Assembly (NCBI RefSeq): GCF_027744825.2
Contig: NC_071334.1
Span: 67,864,937 to 67,928,936, forward strand
Reading direction: 5' to 3'
From: Synchiropus splendidus
Taxonomy: Eukaryota; Chordata; Actinopteri; Syngnathiformes; Callionymidae
DNA: 64,000 nucleotides
Part shown: positions 37,301 through 52,300 of the stretch, one piece after another
Numbering within the stretch: position 1 is the stretch's first letter
How the letters are laid out: the number at the start of each line of letters is the position of its first letter
The notes under the pieces: model-generated
What the model was told of the DNA's origin: nothing
Databases searched by the model: none
Seen by the model: the letters and a program-made list of their open reading frames with translations, nothing else
Made by a program: the position numbers and the translations under genes

Positions 37301-40300
37301 TGCAAAGAAGCAGAATATGAAAATTACATTTCATTTTTGGAAATGCGTGGTCATTATTTTCAACTCCTGTTAACATTAAACTCAGCATCAAGCTTAAAAC
37401 CGATTCAAGAAAATATGCTGCACATAGAATTCTTTCAAATGTATGAAAGTTTTTTCAGAAAAGTTTAGCTGAATTCAGATGAGAATGACAAGGGGCTGTA
37501 TTGCACTCAGTTAACTTGTCATTGAAGTCTGACTATTCTAAACACATCTACTTGACTACCACCAGCGTCACTATAATCACTGTCACTACAGACATGATTA
37601 ACTGCAGAGCTTCTCGTCTTACCTGCTGAGATAAGTGAGCAGAAACGGGTGCATGAAACTGGAGGTTTCATTGAAATTAGATGGATCCGCGTGAATCTTG
37701 AACAAGTGCCAGTCGAAGCCCACACAGAACACTTACCTCTTCCTGAGTTCAGAATCAACCACCGCCTGCCTCTTCTTCTGTGGTGGTGGGGACTCGCGCA
37801 TCTGGCGCACAGATGACACCTTCTCTCTGGCAGTCACCTTGGTGACAGTCGCCGCCACCGAGTGGGTCACCTCGGACTGTTGGGTCACGCTGACAGCAGT
37901 TGAGAGCTGCAAATAACCGCACATACACGTCACATGACATTAAAATCAACCCGAATCTCAACGGAAACACAGAAACTGATCGCTCTATAAACAGAGCGAT
38001 TATCACGCTAAGCAAAGAAGTAGCACACATGTAGCCTAGCCACAAGCGAGGCTCGTGATTTGGAACCTTTTGTGTTCTCATTTGAAAGTCAGGAGCTTAA
38101 ATTGAAAACGCTACATGTAAATTTACTGTTCCCAACTTCACTTCAACGCCATGCTCACCAAAGACTCTTGGTACAGAAGTGTCGGTCACGGTGGCCTCTT
38201 GTCTATTTCTTTACTTAACACGCCTCCTATTTTAATCTTTTCAGTTCCGAACAAAAGTCACTGACTGAGAAAGAAAAAACAATACCTCTGGAACACTCAT
38301 CTTGCGATGCTAACACCAGTGTGGTCGCAGAGCCAGAGGGAAAAGTTGAGTAGGGGACGAAAAGACAGATGAAGTCTAAAATAATAAGTGTAGTTTCTAG
38401 TTTTGACGTGGTCAGGAAGATGTTAAAATGGTCATTGACTTGAATTGATAAAGACAGTTGGTCAGCAGGTGGAGCTCCAGTGATCAAGACTGGACTATAG
38501 ACCTATCCTTCATGGTCCACTCATTCATACATACATACATACATCAGGAAGGCCCAGCAGAGAATGTTCTTCCTGAGGCAGCTACGAAAACTACGACTGC
38601 CGTCGAAGTTGCTGGTGGAGTTCTACACAGCCATCATCCAGTCCATCCTCACCTCCTCTATCACTGTCTGGTACAACAGCGCCACCTCCAGGGACAAGAG
38701 CAGACTGCAGCGCATCGTACCTTCTGCTGAGAAGGTGATGGGTTGCAACCTGCCACCTCTTCAGGACCTGTATGTCTCCAGGACCCAGAGACGTGCAGGT
38801 GGGATCAGAGCCGACCCTTCTCACCCTGGTCATGGACTGTTTGTTCCTCTTCCCTCTGGCAGGAGGCTACGGTCCATCCAGACCAGAACCTCCCGTCACA
38901 GGAACAGCTTCTTCCCCTCGGCCGTCAGACTGTTGAATTCGTGAACAGCCTTGTTGTTATTTATTTTATTTACTTATTTATTTATTTTTATTTTACTTTA
39001 TTTTATTTTATTTTATTTTATTATTTATTTACTTTTTGACTGCACATTATTCCAAAACACTTTCCTAGTAAGTGGGCTCCCCACTGACCATGGCAATAAA
39101 TTTGATTCTGATTCTGATTCTGATACGACTGGAATGGACACAGCTCATTTAAAAAAAAGTCATTCTGACAATGACAATGGACGAACAATGATGCCGGTAT
39201 ATTCGGTTTATGAAATTATAGACATCGTTTTTTCCACAGCAGAAGCCACCACTGAAGCATAAAAAAAACTGCTCAGGTTCAGGAGGCCACAAATTGACGA
39301 TGGAAAAACAGGACTGCCAAAAAACACACACGGGTCCAGGCCCTGTAGGAAACACATCCAGTTCACTGACTTCAAAACTAGCAGAAAGACTTTCGAATCC
39401 CTCTGAGAAGGACTCAGCATTTGAACCCTTCTGGATTCTAAATAGAACATCGGATTGATAACGTTGAACAGTAGATTGGAGCCTCGGGGTCCAGTGTGCT
39501 TGGATTTGATCCAGTTCAGTGTGTCTGTCAAGGATATACCATGTGCTCCGCGGATATCCGAAACACCGACACTGTGCTGGGAAAAAAATCTTGGGACGAA
39601 CACTAGTGTTTTTCTTTGTTTCTTTGTTTGTCTTCTATCGTCAGAATCAGAATCAAATGTATTGCCATGGTCAGTAAAGTGTTTTGGAATAAAGGGCTGA
39701 GGGAAAATATAAAATAAAATAAAATAAACAAAGTGAGGATGTGATTAAAAATCTGGAGAGATTGTTTGAGACGACACTCGAATGATTTATCCGCTGCGCC
39801 TTCAACTTCAACTTCAGTCAGTGATGCTAGAACAGATCCCTGTGGAACCCCACTCTGCCAAGTCAGTCGGAATGTTTCTATTCACACAAATCACTGCATG
39901 TGGGTGTGTGCTTGACTTTGGCAACTCATCATCGTACATACATAGATTATACGCATCTTTTGTGCTGGACACAACAACCTCAGACTGGAGAGCAGTGGCG
40001 TGAGGCGAGGCACAAACCACTGATCTCTGAAAGAAGTGCTCTCTGTCACCAAAACACAAAGGCACAGTGGAGCCTAATGAGAGCCCAGCAGTAACCGCGA
40101 GCTTTGGGGAAGCCTTGCTGCCATGGCAACCAGTGTGTGCCCAGCAGAAGCGAGGGAACTCAATCTGCCCGCAGAGGTCAATCAGGCAATTACTTGAATC
40201 ATAATGACAGACACGGCAATGAGAACGCACATGAGGATTTTAAGCGAGTGACATTCAAAAGTGAAGCTCATAACTTGAACAAACACGTCGTCCCTGGGAG

Positions 40301-43300
40301 GGTTCACCTCATTACAGTCATCCAAAATAGTGAGTCTCCTCTGTGCAAGCACGGAAAAACAATCTAGTATTTTATACACACACACATACACACACACTGA
40401 TATTCCTATCTTTGTGGGGACCTCCCATTTCCCAGCCTCTCACCTGTTTTCATTGTCAAATTGAGGCTTGTGAGGACCGGCAAAAATGCCCCCATAAAGC
40501 AAAATGTCCCGCCAAAAAATTTATTTGCTTTCATGAATTGAAACATTTGAGGACAACTTTTAATTTCTTTTCAAGTTGAGAAGCAGCATTTGTTAAGACA
40601 AGGTTTACAAACTACCAGCTTGGCTTGCACGCATGTGTCTGGATGGAAACAAGAGGATGACTCAGACTCACTGGTGTCCCTGCTGCCTTTCAGAATCACA
40701 AGCTATTTAATCTCAGCAGGACCAGCACTGAACTCAGCCTGTGTGTGGAAGATACATTTCTCTATACACCGTAGATCAAGCGCACTGTTGACTGGGTTAC
40801 TTAACAGTCAAAGCAGGTGAGAACTGCGTGGAGGCATCTTTTGCTTGAAATGGAAAAAATACATATATGACTGAAGATCATTTTTTGGAGTTTTGCAGTT
40901 TTCAGTAACCATGAATTTTCATGTCAATTGAAGAAAACAGACATTTTTTTTTGTTAATAAATGAAAAGAAATGTCATTTCGAGATTGTAAACATTCCCAC
41001 AGCTTTGTCAGCAATATCCTGATGCTTTGATTTTGGACACTCATTTAGAGCATGCAAGAATCGAAGACGTTGAACTGACTTGAATGAGCTCACAATTGAG
41101 GCTTTTCACACCGACACGGATCTGGATCTGGATTCTCAGGACCTCACCTTCATGCACGTGTAAACAGAAGAGAAGTGGGAGGGCGCTCTAAACTCTACTC
41201 CAGTGGAACATACTGGCAAAAATCGCTCAAATATTCTGAAAGAGTATTTTCATTTAACAACCAAACATGCAAGGATTTATGATGATGTAGAGGCAGACAT
41301 CGCAACGGAGGCATCTGGCCAAGTACGCGTGTATTGGCTGATGTGCTTTGCAGACATGTTGAATACGCACTCCAATGACGTCACAGTTCAGAAACTAACT
41401 TTTAGGGGTTCCAGCCGTGAACCAATGTTTCAGGATTGAACCAGCCGGTTCAAATTTAAATTCGGAAACCGGTGTGAAAGAACAGACCCTGTTCTCTTAA
41501 TGAAAATACCAGGCACAAACACTGAGCTAACTAGTAAAACAGAGATAAGAAACATACCTGGGAGCTGCTCATTTCCAGACTCTGAACCAGTTTGTCCCAA
41601 CGCTGAGCAAAGCTGTCCAGTCTTGCTTCCAGTTTGCTGGCCATTTCCTTGTTTTTGACACTGGACAGCAGGTCCTGACTCATGGAGCAAAGCTTGTCCA
41701 TGGTGGGACGCTTCACCTCCAGCTCTGTCTTGATAGTCTGGTGGGAAAAAAATGATATATATTAATATATAAATAAATCGTTTTGATAATGTTTTCTGAG
41801 TTGTCAAAAAACCCACCGCAAGACGACGGAGACATGCCGCTGTCTCCACTTGATCCTTCGGGTTGGAGGTCTTGAGTGAGCGAACTTGTTCTTCTTTTTG
41901 TGTCAGCCAGGAGTCAAACAAGCACTGCAGGGATGAGAGGAGAAGCAAGGCAGGGAGGGAGGAGGGGAGAGACTGAAATAAATGCCCTACTACAATGTAT
42001 ATGTGGATGGTCGGTTAAACTCCTCGCTGGATTAGAACACCTTGCATCTGAAGCTCCTTAATTGAAGCCCGACAAAGGTCTGGCAGAAGCACAAGGAGCT
42101 GTTGCATTTAATGAATTAATTGTCTTAAGGAATTCAGTGGTCTGAAGGTAGCGAACCTTCTTTCATGACAATCCTGCTGCAAGATTGACAGCAGTCACCG
42201 AAACACAATAAAATAAAATAAATAAATAACAATGCATTTTTAAAGGCAGAAAGAAAATAAGAAAATAACTTTGAAAATGACTTGACTCCAACTGGGTTCC
42301 ATTAACATATGGATAAAGATATGTTTATAAGAAAAACTATTTAGTTGCTAACACAAGTCTGTTTCAATCCAAATTCGCTGCCAGTGAGGAGCACACAGTA
42401 ACACCAACAATCGTCTCATACATTTCAGCCGAACCAAGAAGTGAAGCCTGACCACTGAGTGGAAACAAGCTTCTGTGGATTTCTTGTGTTTCGGCTTGCC
42501 TAATATGCCAAGCCACGCTTCCTCTGCACTCATTTTTGGAGAATTGTTTTTTCCAACTTTTCCAAAACCTTTGGTCACTGAATTTTTAACCTTTTTTCTT
42601 AGTATTTTTTCCTCTAAAAAACTGAGAGTTCGGATGCACCTGTTCGTTTGTGAAGTGCTGCCATTTTAGTAAAATCTCTTGGAGCAAAATCCAGCGTTCT
42701 TCTGTCCATCGACAAATGGCTGCCCAGCGGTCACCTAGCACCTGCGAACGCACAAAGACACACACAAAATCGGTTGACATGAATGCGGGGATAGTCACAT
42801 TTACTTTATGTTGAATGTTTTTTTTTCTAACTGCAGATTGGATCCAGCATAGTTTCATTCTCCAATGAATGAGAACTCAACATCTGGTCGATGGAAGACT
42901 CGGACCCTGAAACCTCCACAGACAATGACAGATGTATCATACTTAAAAAAAAAAAAAAATTGACTTGTTCTCTTACCCTGAATAATGATATCTGAAAAGT
43001 CATTGTGGATATTTGCGGCACGCAGCCACAGAAGGTCATTTTGTCACTCACTCTTCATGAATGTTTTGAGTGGGAGTAACTACAGATCAATATGTTCTGA
43101 TATTAACCTGCAGAGGCATCAAGTGTCCCTCCGGACTGAAGAGCAAATAGCATCCGTTAAAGGTGATGTATAAAGCTCACAATACGGGCCTTCAAATTGA
43201 CATTCGATCCCAAAAGAGTACTTGAATGCCTTTTCATAAAACACACCATCAATCTTCACTCGTGCATCGGAAAAGGACGGATTTTCGCCGCACATCAGAC

Positions 43301-46300
43301 CACGCCCTCCATTGTGTTTGGTCACATCCACATTTTAAGTACTTAAGTAGGAATTGTTACTCAGGGTTAAAGAGAATTATTATTATTATTATTATCATTA
43401 TTATTATTAGTAATAGTAGTAGTAGTAGGAGTAGAATCTGTTTATTTTTTATTACGAATTATGTGCTACATTCCCATTTGTTTTGTTTATTTTTGTGATT
43501 TGTTTTGATGACTCACACCCATGGTTTTTTTTTTTTTTTTTTGGATTAGACGGCCTGGGGATTTAACTCCAACTCTATACAATGAATAAATATGTATTGC
43601 GAGATCATTAGCATACAGTACACGTGAGGTTGGGGGGGTGCAGCAGTCGTAGTGTTGGCTCAGTGTCAGCTCAGAAAATGCTTTTGACTGAGGCACCAAT
43701 GACCCGGAATGCACAACAGGGAGCTTTGGCCCGCGGCCACACTGGTTAATTGACAAGATTAATGTCACTTTATTACTAGCAGAAAACTTTACTACTGCTC
43801 TGTTAGAAAGTGCATTAAAAAAAACCCTGCTCTTTAAGTAACTCAAGGCATTCAACTATTTTCTGAGGAGCTAATAGGAGGCAATCTTTAACCCCCCTGG
43901 GTTCGGCAGTTACCCGAGGATGAAAAGTGATCCAGCAATCTGGGCACCACAGAAGCCTGACGCGCGGCAGCTGAAGACGGCCTCCCTTTATCCCTCTGAA
44001 CAGAGCCATCAGGGCGACAGAACACCCGAGAGCACGGTCAGGTCAAGTCAGGGAGAGAGGGAATTAAAAGACAATGACGTGCAAAAAAAAAGGCAGATTG
44101 AAAGTGGAGAAGGAGAGCGAGAGCCCAGCAGGTTAATCCTGAAGTGAACGTCCTGTAATTAATCAAGTGACAATTCAACAGCAGCAGGGAACCAGGGAAG
44201 ACACCGGCGATTTGCATTCCACGTGCCAGCACAGCGCTCCATCTCTCTTCTGTTCTGGGGACTATTAAATGTGGCTGCAGGGAGAACAGCAGCCTCAGAT
44301 GTTGGGAAACAGTCAAACAGCTTGCTTCCTGTCTGATGATGACTCATCATAGCATGTTCAACACAACGTTTTTTCCATTATAAAGTCAAGCCTTATTTAT
44401 TACTCATGTATATTCTGTGCTTTCCTTGCCGGTGCTTGTCAGCCGCAGTTCAATCTTCGCTTCGACTCTTCGCAGCTCTGCGACTGAAGCCTAATGCCGA
44501 CCAACAATGAGGTCGCGGTGCGTGGAAAATAGAATGAATGAAAGTCAATCTGAGCCCTCGCACCAAATCTGATGTGCTGGATTGAATTCGATTTTTTGCC
44601 AGTCAAGCTGGAGTTGAGAGGATCGTTGTTGCAGGAGGTAGGAAAATAAAAGTATAAGAGCATCTGGATTTTCAAAATAAAATCCGGCAGCAAAGTGCTC
44701 ACGGTGCTTTGGAGGTGCTGGATTGGTGTGAGTCCGGCTCCAGTCTCATTGTAAAAAGTTAAAAAAGGATTCTTTATGAAATGGATTTACGAGCTCATCC
44801 CTTAAGTTCCATGTACAAACCAGCAGAAGTTGAAAAAATCCCAGCTTGTTTTCTGGCCATTCATCAGAGCCATGACAGAGTTAGCCACACAAACAGAGAG
44901 AAGCCTTGGCACTCGGCCGGACGCAGTGATGAACACAGCAGCAGCAGCAGCAGCAGCAGCAGAGCTGTTCCTCTCGAAGAAGTTTTAATCATAACACGAT
45001 AATGAAGACAAACACACATCCTGCTCAGTGTCTTTGCCTGAGCAAACAGGTGTTCAGTACTTGAACTGAGAGTTTAAATAACTGACAATTGAGATGGGCA
45101 GTTAATGTCTCATTTACATGAGCACGGAGGACAATGAGAACCATTTAAATACCATTTGCTCACCTGAAGTTTACTTTCCAAGGCAGCAGTGGCGCTGTCT
45201 CCGCTGTTCTCATCCACTACCACCACCATGTGGGTCAGAGAGTTCACTCTTACTTGCTCCAACTCCAGGTCCTCCTGTAGTAACTGAAAAGCACGACATA
45301 CTTTTTAACAGCAGAAAGTGTTTTGCTCTAATGTTTTGTCTACACATTGTGCACGGCTGGCTGGTGTAAGCATCAAAGGTCAAGGGATATACGCCCACCG
45401 TCCGCCACCAACAGCTTGTCAACAGGAACATAACTGAGCTTCAGGTGGCATGACCTTGTCACCAGTGCGCTCATGTCCCTCCAACTATTTTCCAGTTATC
45501 ATCGTATTCAGGTTAAACTGGAAATTGGAATCAGTGGCCCAAGACCCTAAATCCATGTATGTGTACAAAAATAAATGATTGTCACTCTTTCTTTATATGA
45601 ATGCAGAAGGATTTAAACTAAAATGGAAGAAGTACTGAAATAAAGCTAGAGCAAACTCAATCACTGTACAAACAAACCAGAGCCAAACATCTACCCCAGG
45701 CAAGTAAAATAAATACATTAGTTATAAAAGGAAATAAAATACATATATAATTAGATGAATAAAAGTATATCAGCATCTCATTTATCCATCGGTCAGACAG
45801 TTTTGGAATCGGAAAATAACGTATTCTTTCCAGAACTTCATGCGGTGTCATTCTATTCAACCACTTGGCGACTCCACAAATATTTTCTTTTTTTTTCCAC
45901 GACTGAGAAATGCATCTTTTAACCTCACACACTTGAGCAATAATCTTTTATATTTGTGGAGCGTAAAATTAGCGTTTGTAACGAAGTATCCAAGGAGCAA
46001 AGTGCCCACACTTGAATTTGGGAAAAGCCAGATCACAGAAATGAGTCAGCAATTGCTTCCCTCTCTTAACATGCATGAAAGAAAAGCTGTTTTGCTCTCC
46101 ATCCGCTCGCTCAGCTTCACAACCACCCCGCGAATGAGGATTCTAGTAGCTGTGGATCGCTTGGAAATATGGTCAAATGAAACAACAGCAATATGAAAGA
46201 AGAAAATAGAAAGTAGAAAGTCAACAAATGAGAATTTTATAAAATGTAGAAAATGGTCAACTGTTCCTTGTAGGTGTCAAACTGTGCTGACAGTGTTTTG

Positions 46301-49300
46301 TATTGTGTATCAGCAAAGCAAACCTAGGCCACATTTACATGAACATTTTCATGTGTATTGGCCTCATGAAAACTTTTCCTCTCTGACAATAATAGCTTTT
46401 GGAAAACTTATCGTTTGTGTTGCCTTGTCCACTAGAAAACTGAGTGTTAAGTTCTCATTTGTTGGCAACTGATCATGTCAGAAGCGTCCTCCGAGCAGAG
46501 CATGTGTCTCCGCAGACACTGAAGGGTCGCTGGTGATGCCACCTCAATTTTACTGCAGCGCAAAACTATTATAAACTAAAAGAACTGTTTGATCTTATCA
46601 TTAGGTGATGTAATCATTTGGAGAGACACACAGTACGAACAGGTTATTAAAACCAACAGCGAATCTCAGTCTCAGTCTCAGACAGAGTGTCTTATAGTTA
46701 AAATATGACTCATTTTTACCAAAACACAAACACTTTTGGACACAGCTGGAGGAGTGCACGGACATCTGATGATGATGGAAAAAGATGGCACGTGGATGAC
46801 ATTCTTTTTCAGGACAGAATGGGGAAATATTTGTTTCTCAAAACACCCAGCAAACATAGTACATGTACAGTAAATGTAGCATCAGTGTGAGCTGTAAGTA
46901 GTAGTGGCGCTGTCCTTGGTGCTGAAACAGCTTTTACTTCAAATGCTGCCATTGTCTGAGCCAAAATGGTTACCACACATCTATCCGCTAAATATAAATG
47001 CAGGTCATTTCAAGAGTTTCACTCATTCACACATCCACAATGATACTGTCTAGTGAAACACAGTGCAACACCTGAATGTCTTGTATGTTACGTATGTTTA
47101 ACACCTCTGTTTGAAGTGATCTTTGCATTGTTGACCAGCCTTGTGTCGTCACCAGCAACTCACCTTGTGCTCCTCCACCTGATGCTTGATGTTCTCCAGG
47201 TCCGGACCCAAAGGCTGGTCGCCCATCCTCTTGATCCGTGCTTCAGTCACATCCAGCCAGTCGGTGAGCTGCTGCAACTGCTGGTGCTGCAGGTTCATGA
47301 GAACCTCGTGGAGTCTGCAAAACCAAGCACACAAAAAAGCCCGCTCTCATCCAAGTCCAGAGTGACTTCAAAAACAAAAAGCTCTTCAGAACTTCCAACA
47401 AGGGTAGAGGATGAGTAGATGAATGGCTGCTGCATACTGATGCTCAGAGTATTGATCAGAGAGAGTGTTATGATAAAAGCCACAAACACTGCTCCGGCGT
47501 CCATGGCGGCAGCAGAGCAGACTCCTGCTGTCTTATCGTGGCGGTATTAGCTAGTCAGGGCCGTGTCTGCGAGGCTCTGGGCACGAATCAACAAGATTAT
47601 CAGAGGCGATAGCTGAACAGTTAATTAAATTTGGCTCAGTGTCAGTTATCGTTGGACTCAACATAATGAGAACCACCGCGGCCTTTGTGTCCATGAACGT
47701 CTGCAGGAAAGTTTATTGATATAACGGGATAAGACGGAACTAAATTACACAAGTAAAACCATTTGGCTATTGTTTACACATGTTGGGTTCAATTTTACGT
47801 TGAAATGAAAATGAGATAAACCAGACAAAGGAAGGGACAAGGCGTAAGAACCGAAAAGTTTTCCTGCCAGCTCACTTTAGTTCAGACTTGTCCAAAAACT
47901 AAAGCAGTAAATGGAATGATGGTTTGTAATATAAATAAGTATAAATTATGCGAGTAACCAGACCTAAAGGATTTTGGCAACCTCACCCAAAAGCGTCTCT
48001 CCGGTCGGCTAAAATGCATTTTGAACGCTATGAAGTGTTTCCTAATATTTATCTCTTATTTATCTTTTAAACGGAAAACTGAAAATTCACCGGGTAACAA
48101 AGGCTCGGCTCAGTCAACATGCAGAAAGTGGTTTGACGTCAAAGGACACAGATGAGCTCTGCATTCATGATGAAACCGACACTCTCGATATGCCGTTTTT
48201 CACATCCTGAATTTGGCAGAGCTCTATCTTGGGCAGGTCTTGTGAGGGACGCAGCAATAAAAAATAAAAAAATCCAAACACTGAGCACTTTGAAATTGAC
48301 ATGCTGGAGTGTTTATTTACAGTTTTGTTATGCAGCCTAATCAACAAGAAGTGTTTGCAGCCAATTAAGGCGCATCTTGAACAGCACCGAGTGAAAATAT
48401 TGCAGCAGACTGTTGCCAATACAGTGTAAATTCTTTTAACACCAAAGTCTCAAAATTCCAAAAAAGCCACTTAAACCACCCAAGGCGCGAATATGGAGCC
48501 TTCCATCTGAGAAGAATCTGAGAAAGTTCAGAGTCAACACAGATGGAGGGGACGAGGGAGGCTGTAGTTTCATAGTGGAAGTATAACATGGAGCAAGAGA
48601 GCGAATTATACTGACTCAAATTATGAGGAGGAATATTCAGCCGTACAGCGAGACACAAAGCACCGTTGCTTCTGTGCCTAGTGACAGAGTCCGTCAGCCT
48701 GTCCACAAGCAGCACATACTGCTTATTGCTGCTTATTAGAAATGAACACATGGGAGAAAATACTGTGTGAATAGTGGTGGTACCAGCCGATGTGTTCAAT
48801 GAGGATCAGTGTCGATGTTGTTGACAATGGACAGACTGGATCTGAGAACTGTAAGAGTTCTGCAATAGTCCATGGCTGTCTACACTGGTGACGTCGTGAT
48901 ATAAAAATGAGAAGACTGAATTTGCTCTCTTCCCAAACTTTGGGTCGGACTGAAGATTGCTGTTTTACAATGTGCCTTAACCATTTTTAAGCCAAAGCCT
49001 TTTGAAATAGTGATCATTCAAAATGGATCATTCCATTGAAAAAACTAGAGAGTTAATACACACCTTGTTCACCAGTTTTCTCAACCCTTTTGTGCTAAAA
49101 AAAGAAAAAATAAGCTCCCGGAGCAAGCCAAGAAATATAAAAGGTTTTCAGCTACTAACAGATGATACTCTTGAGGAACCTTTTTTAAATATATAGTTAT
49201 AGTTTCAGAGCCATTTTTAATTATCTATGACAATTTATGTATCTTTGCGTGGGTTTCTTAGCAATTTGAACATCATTTAAACACAACACTCTGAGCAGAA

Positions 49301-52300
49301 AAACAACAAAGACAGAGGGGGAGTCTCGTGATGTACCTGCTCTGCCTTTCCATGCTTGCCACTCTTAAATGTTCCCATCTGGAGTTCAACAAGTTCATCT
49401 GCTCTCTGACTTCAGAGTCCTCGTCATCAGTCAGGTTCCCCTCAGCCAGCAGGGCGGCGCCGGCCCGCAGCACCCGTCCAACGCTCCCCTGATGGGTGGT
49501 GAGCTCCACCATGTAGCCCTGGTGAGAGTGAGCCACATCATTTCTCTGTCTCCTCCTCAAACATCAACATTCAGGGTCCCATGTGTGAGCAGCTAACATC
49601 TGCACCTGACTGCTGTAACACCGACAGTGAGAGTGCAGCTGAAGCATCGCCACTTTTCATCTCACCTCATGAGTGTGGAACTGCTCCTTCACCTCCTCTA
49701 CTTGGTTAGAAATAGGTGGCTGAGCCTGCAGTCCATCTTCCGCAGACAGGAGCCATGTCAACACCTGAAAGGTTGGGAAAACAAGGAAACTGTGAAAAAC
49801 TTTAATAAAGGTGTAACCAGTCACCAGAATTACAGTACATAAAAACAACCTCAATGATGATGAATAGCAGTAGCAGTGAGGAAAAGGAAAAAAACATTTT
49901 TTTCTTTTAATTGGACCAACAGAAACATAAAAAAAGATTCAGAGCACAAAACTCAAATCTGTTTAGTCTGCGATGACTGATCACCTCTTCCAGTGCAGCT
50001 TGGTAGCTCTCCAGACTGGTGGACCCTGGTGGTAGCGGACTGAGGCCTCGCTGCAGCTCCTCCTGACCCGGGCTCAGGAACTGGACGGGAGACAGGTGAA
50101 ATCAGATAGAGGCGAACAAGGACAGAAAGAACATGAAAGTGAGGCAACAGGATTGAAAGGTAAACAGAAGATGGAGCGAGATAAAATGAGGCTTGTGAAG
50201 TGCCAGTGCACATCTCTGGCTCCATGTCCAACCTAACAACTTGTCCCTGTTCTCCTGGTGTCTCTCTCAATGTGTGTCCACTATGGATCTGGACACTAAC
50301 AACTTCTTTCTTTTTATCTTGGCTCCTCACCCCCCCTTCACGCTCTCTTCCTCTCTCTGGTAATAAGGTCCGGAAAAGATTTGCACGGCACATCCCCGCT
50401 GCTGATAACTGCCCTGCTCCAGTCAACGGCCTTCTCGCTTCATATCTCCATTGTGTCGCACGTTTACGCCGCTAGATAAGGTAGAGCTGAACATGCGTCC
50501 TGTTTTATTAGTTATTACACCAAGGATAGCTTTTATTCACGCGTCGCATTTCTCCCCGGATTCTGAAGAACTGAGAAATGCTTGTCTTAGAAACAAATCC
50601 ATAAGTTTAAAGATATATTTTGGTTATTGTCTGAGCACAAGCCTGTGATAGGTACCTGCTTTTGGGGAGTATTTTATTGTCATGAGTTCGACGTAACAAA
50701 AACTCACACAGGTAAAGGGGAGCAAATATTGTCAAGACATACAAAAAAAAAAAGTATTTTTATGTGAGGAAATGTTTTTATCACACAGGAAGACAAGCTC
50801 AGCCTGTGACAGACGGCGTGAGTGTTAGCGTCGCAAGACACGGACCTGCTCAGTAAACCGCCTCCTCTTTTGCTCAGGCGACTTGACATACGCAGCTTGG
50901 GTGTAGGCATAGCTTTTATAGCGAGGCTGAGGGGAGGGGCTCCGCACTCGCCCCTGAGCCACGCTCACTGTGATCTGAGAGAGAGACACAACATGTAGAG
51001 ATGGGTGAGACAGGACAGGGAAAATGAAGAAAAGCACACAACACAAACAGAACCAGAAGCAGAATGAGGAAATACAGGCCACACCAAAAACACCCAACGT
51101 GAAGGAAAAAAAGTGGCATGAATAATCAAACAGCTCCTTTTCCGTCCAAATGTCAAGTTAATTTTAGGTGAACTTTTGAGCCCGCTTTGCAAAATAATGA
51201 GATTTTGGTTTGGTTTCCATCAGGAAACGCATTTCGCAGAGGCCCACTCAACTACACGCTAGTAGGTGTTTGCTTTACTCCTGGAGTTAATTAGGTTTCG
51301 TGATTAAATCTGCCCGAAGATCAAAACAGAGCAGCTTCCTCTGACTGACTGACACAAGGCTGTATACACAGATGTGAACGAAATAGACATTTGTTTTCGT
51401 TTACATTTCTTTTTATGGAAACTATGTCCAAGAATAAGTCGTGTCACGAAACATGGGTGAAGGAAACACAATGTCAAGAGTCGGTTTCAATCACATTTTG
51501 TTTGTTTGTTTGTTTTGGCAAACAAACAATGAGTGATGTTTGAAGAAAACAAGTCTAGAAGGTTCACTTCCTTAACACGGTTGAATCAGACGAAAAGCTG
51601 AAATATACATGCACCATTAAAAAAAGAAAAAAAAAAGGTTTGGTCAACATCATCATCGAAGAACATGAAACAGTTTACTTATGTGTCTCTGGCAAAAATG
51701 ACAAACATTATTTTGCAACAAAGCACAATTGTGCACACACGTCTTAAATCTACTCACAATCTCATGGATTGCTTTGACTCTACATTGGTATAAAACTAAT
51801 GTAGGCAAAATAAATAATAGGGTTTGGAACACGCACATCATTCAATTTTACTTTATCTTCTGCTGAAGAGATTTTGATTCTTCAGGAAGTCTTTGAAGGA
51901 AATCCACAGACATGATTTAATGATGCTGATACAAGCGAGGCGGAGATAAATGATGTGTTGCTCAGAGTAGTTGCAGATGGATTAAAAAAAAAAAACACAA
52001 GAAAAGCAAAAACACTCCGGTAAGCTTCAATCTCACCATCCACCCAGAACACCTCAGAAACACCTAATTACTGAGCTGAAAATATGAAAACATTCTGTGT
52101 TTCCTCTGGTGGAGATCAGAGACTTGCAGCACTTAGGGAAACAATGCATCACTCTCCGTCATTTATCGACAAACCAAGAGAGTTGATGTGGGTTTGAGAG
52201 CGTTTACCGCTCCACCAGAAGTCTCCGGAGCACAGCCTGTAACTTCCTGGAAACTTCAGGTTTGGCAGGTGGATGTAGAGCAGGAGTTATCAGAGCACAT

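Larger units (their letters stand above)
37907..41557 (-). other. intron 16, 3651 bp
   Basis: It contains a plus-strand L2-type LINE end (38545-39126), an inverted tail of the same family (39641-39728) and a GTCCCCAC repeat copy (40367-40500). A possible further repeat at 41410-41490 has accggtt words. The rest is unrecognised. Confidence 0.85.
42742..45163 (-). other. intron 13, 2422 bp
   Basis: It contains a trinucleotide ATT-type run (43377-43434), a T run (43527-43542) and an AGC repeat (44937-44962). No gene recognised. Confidence 0.85.
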
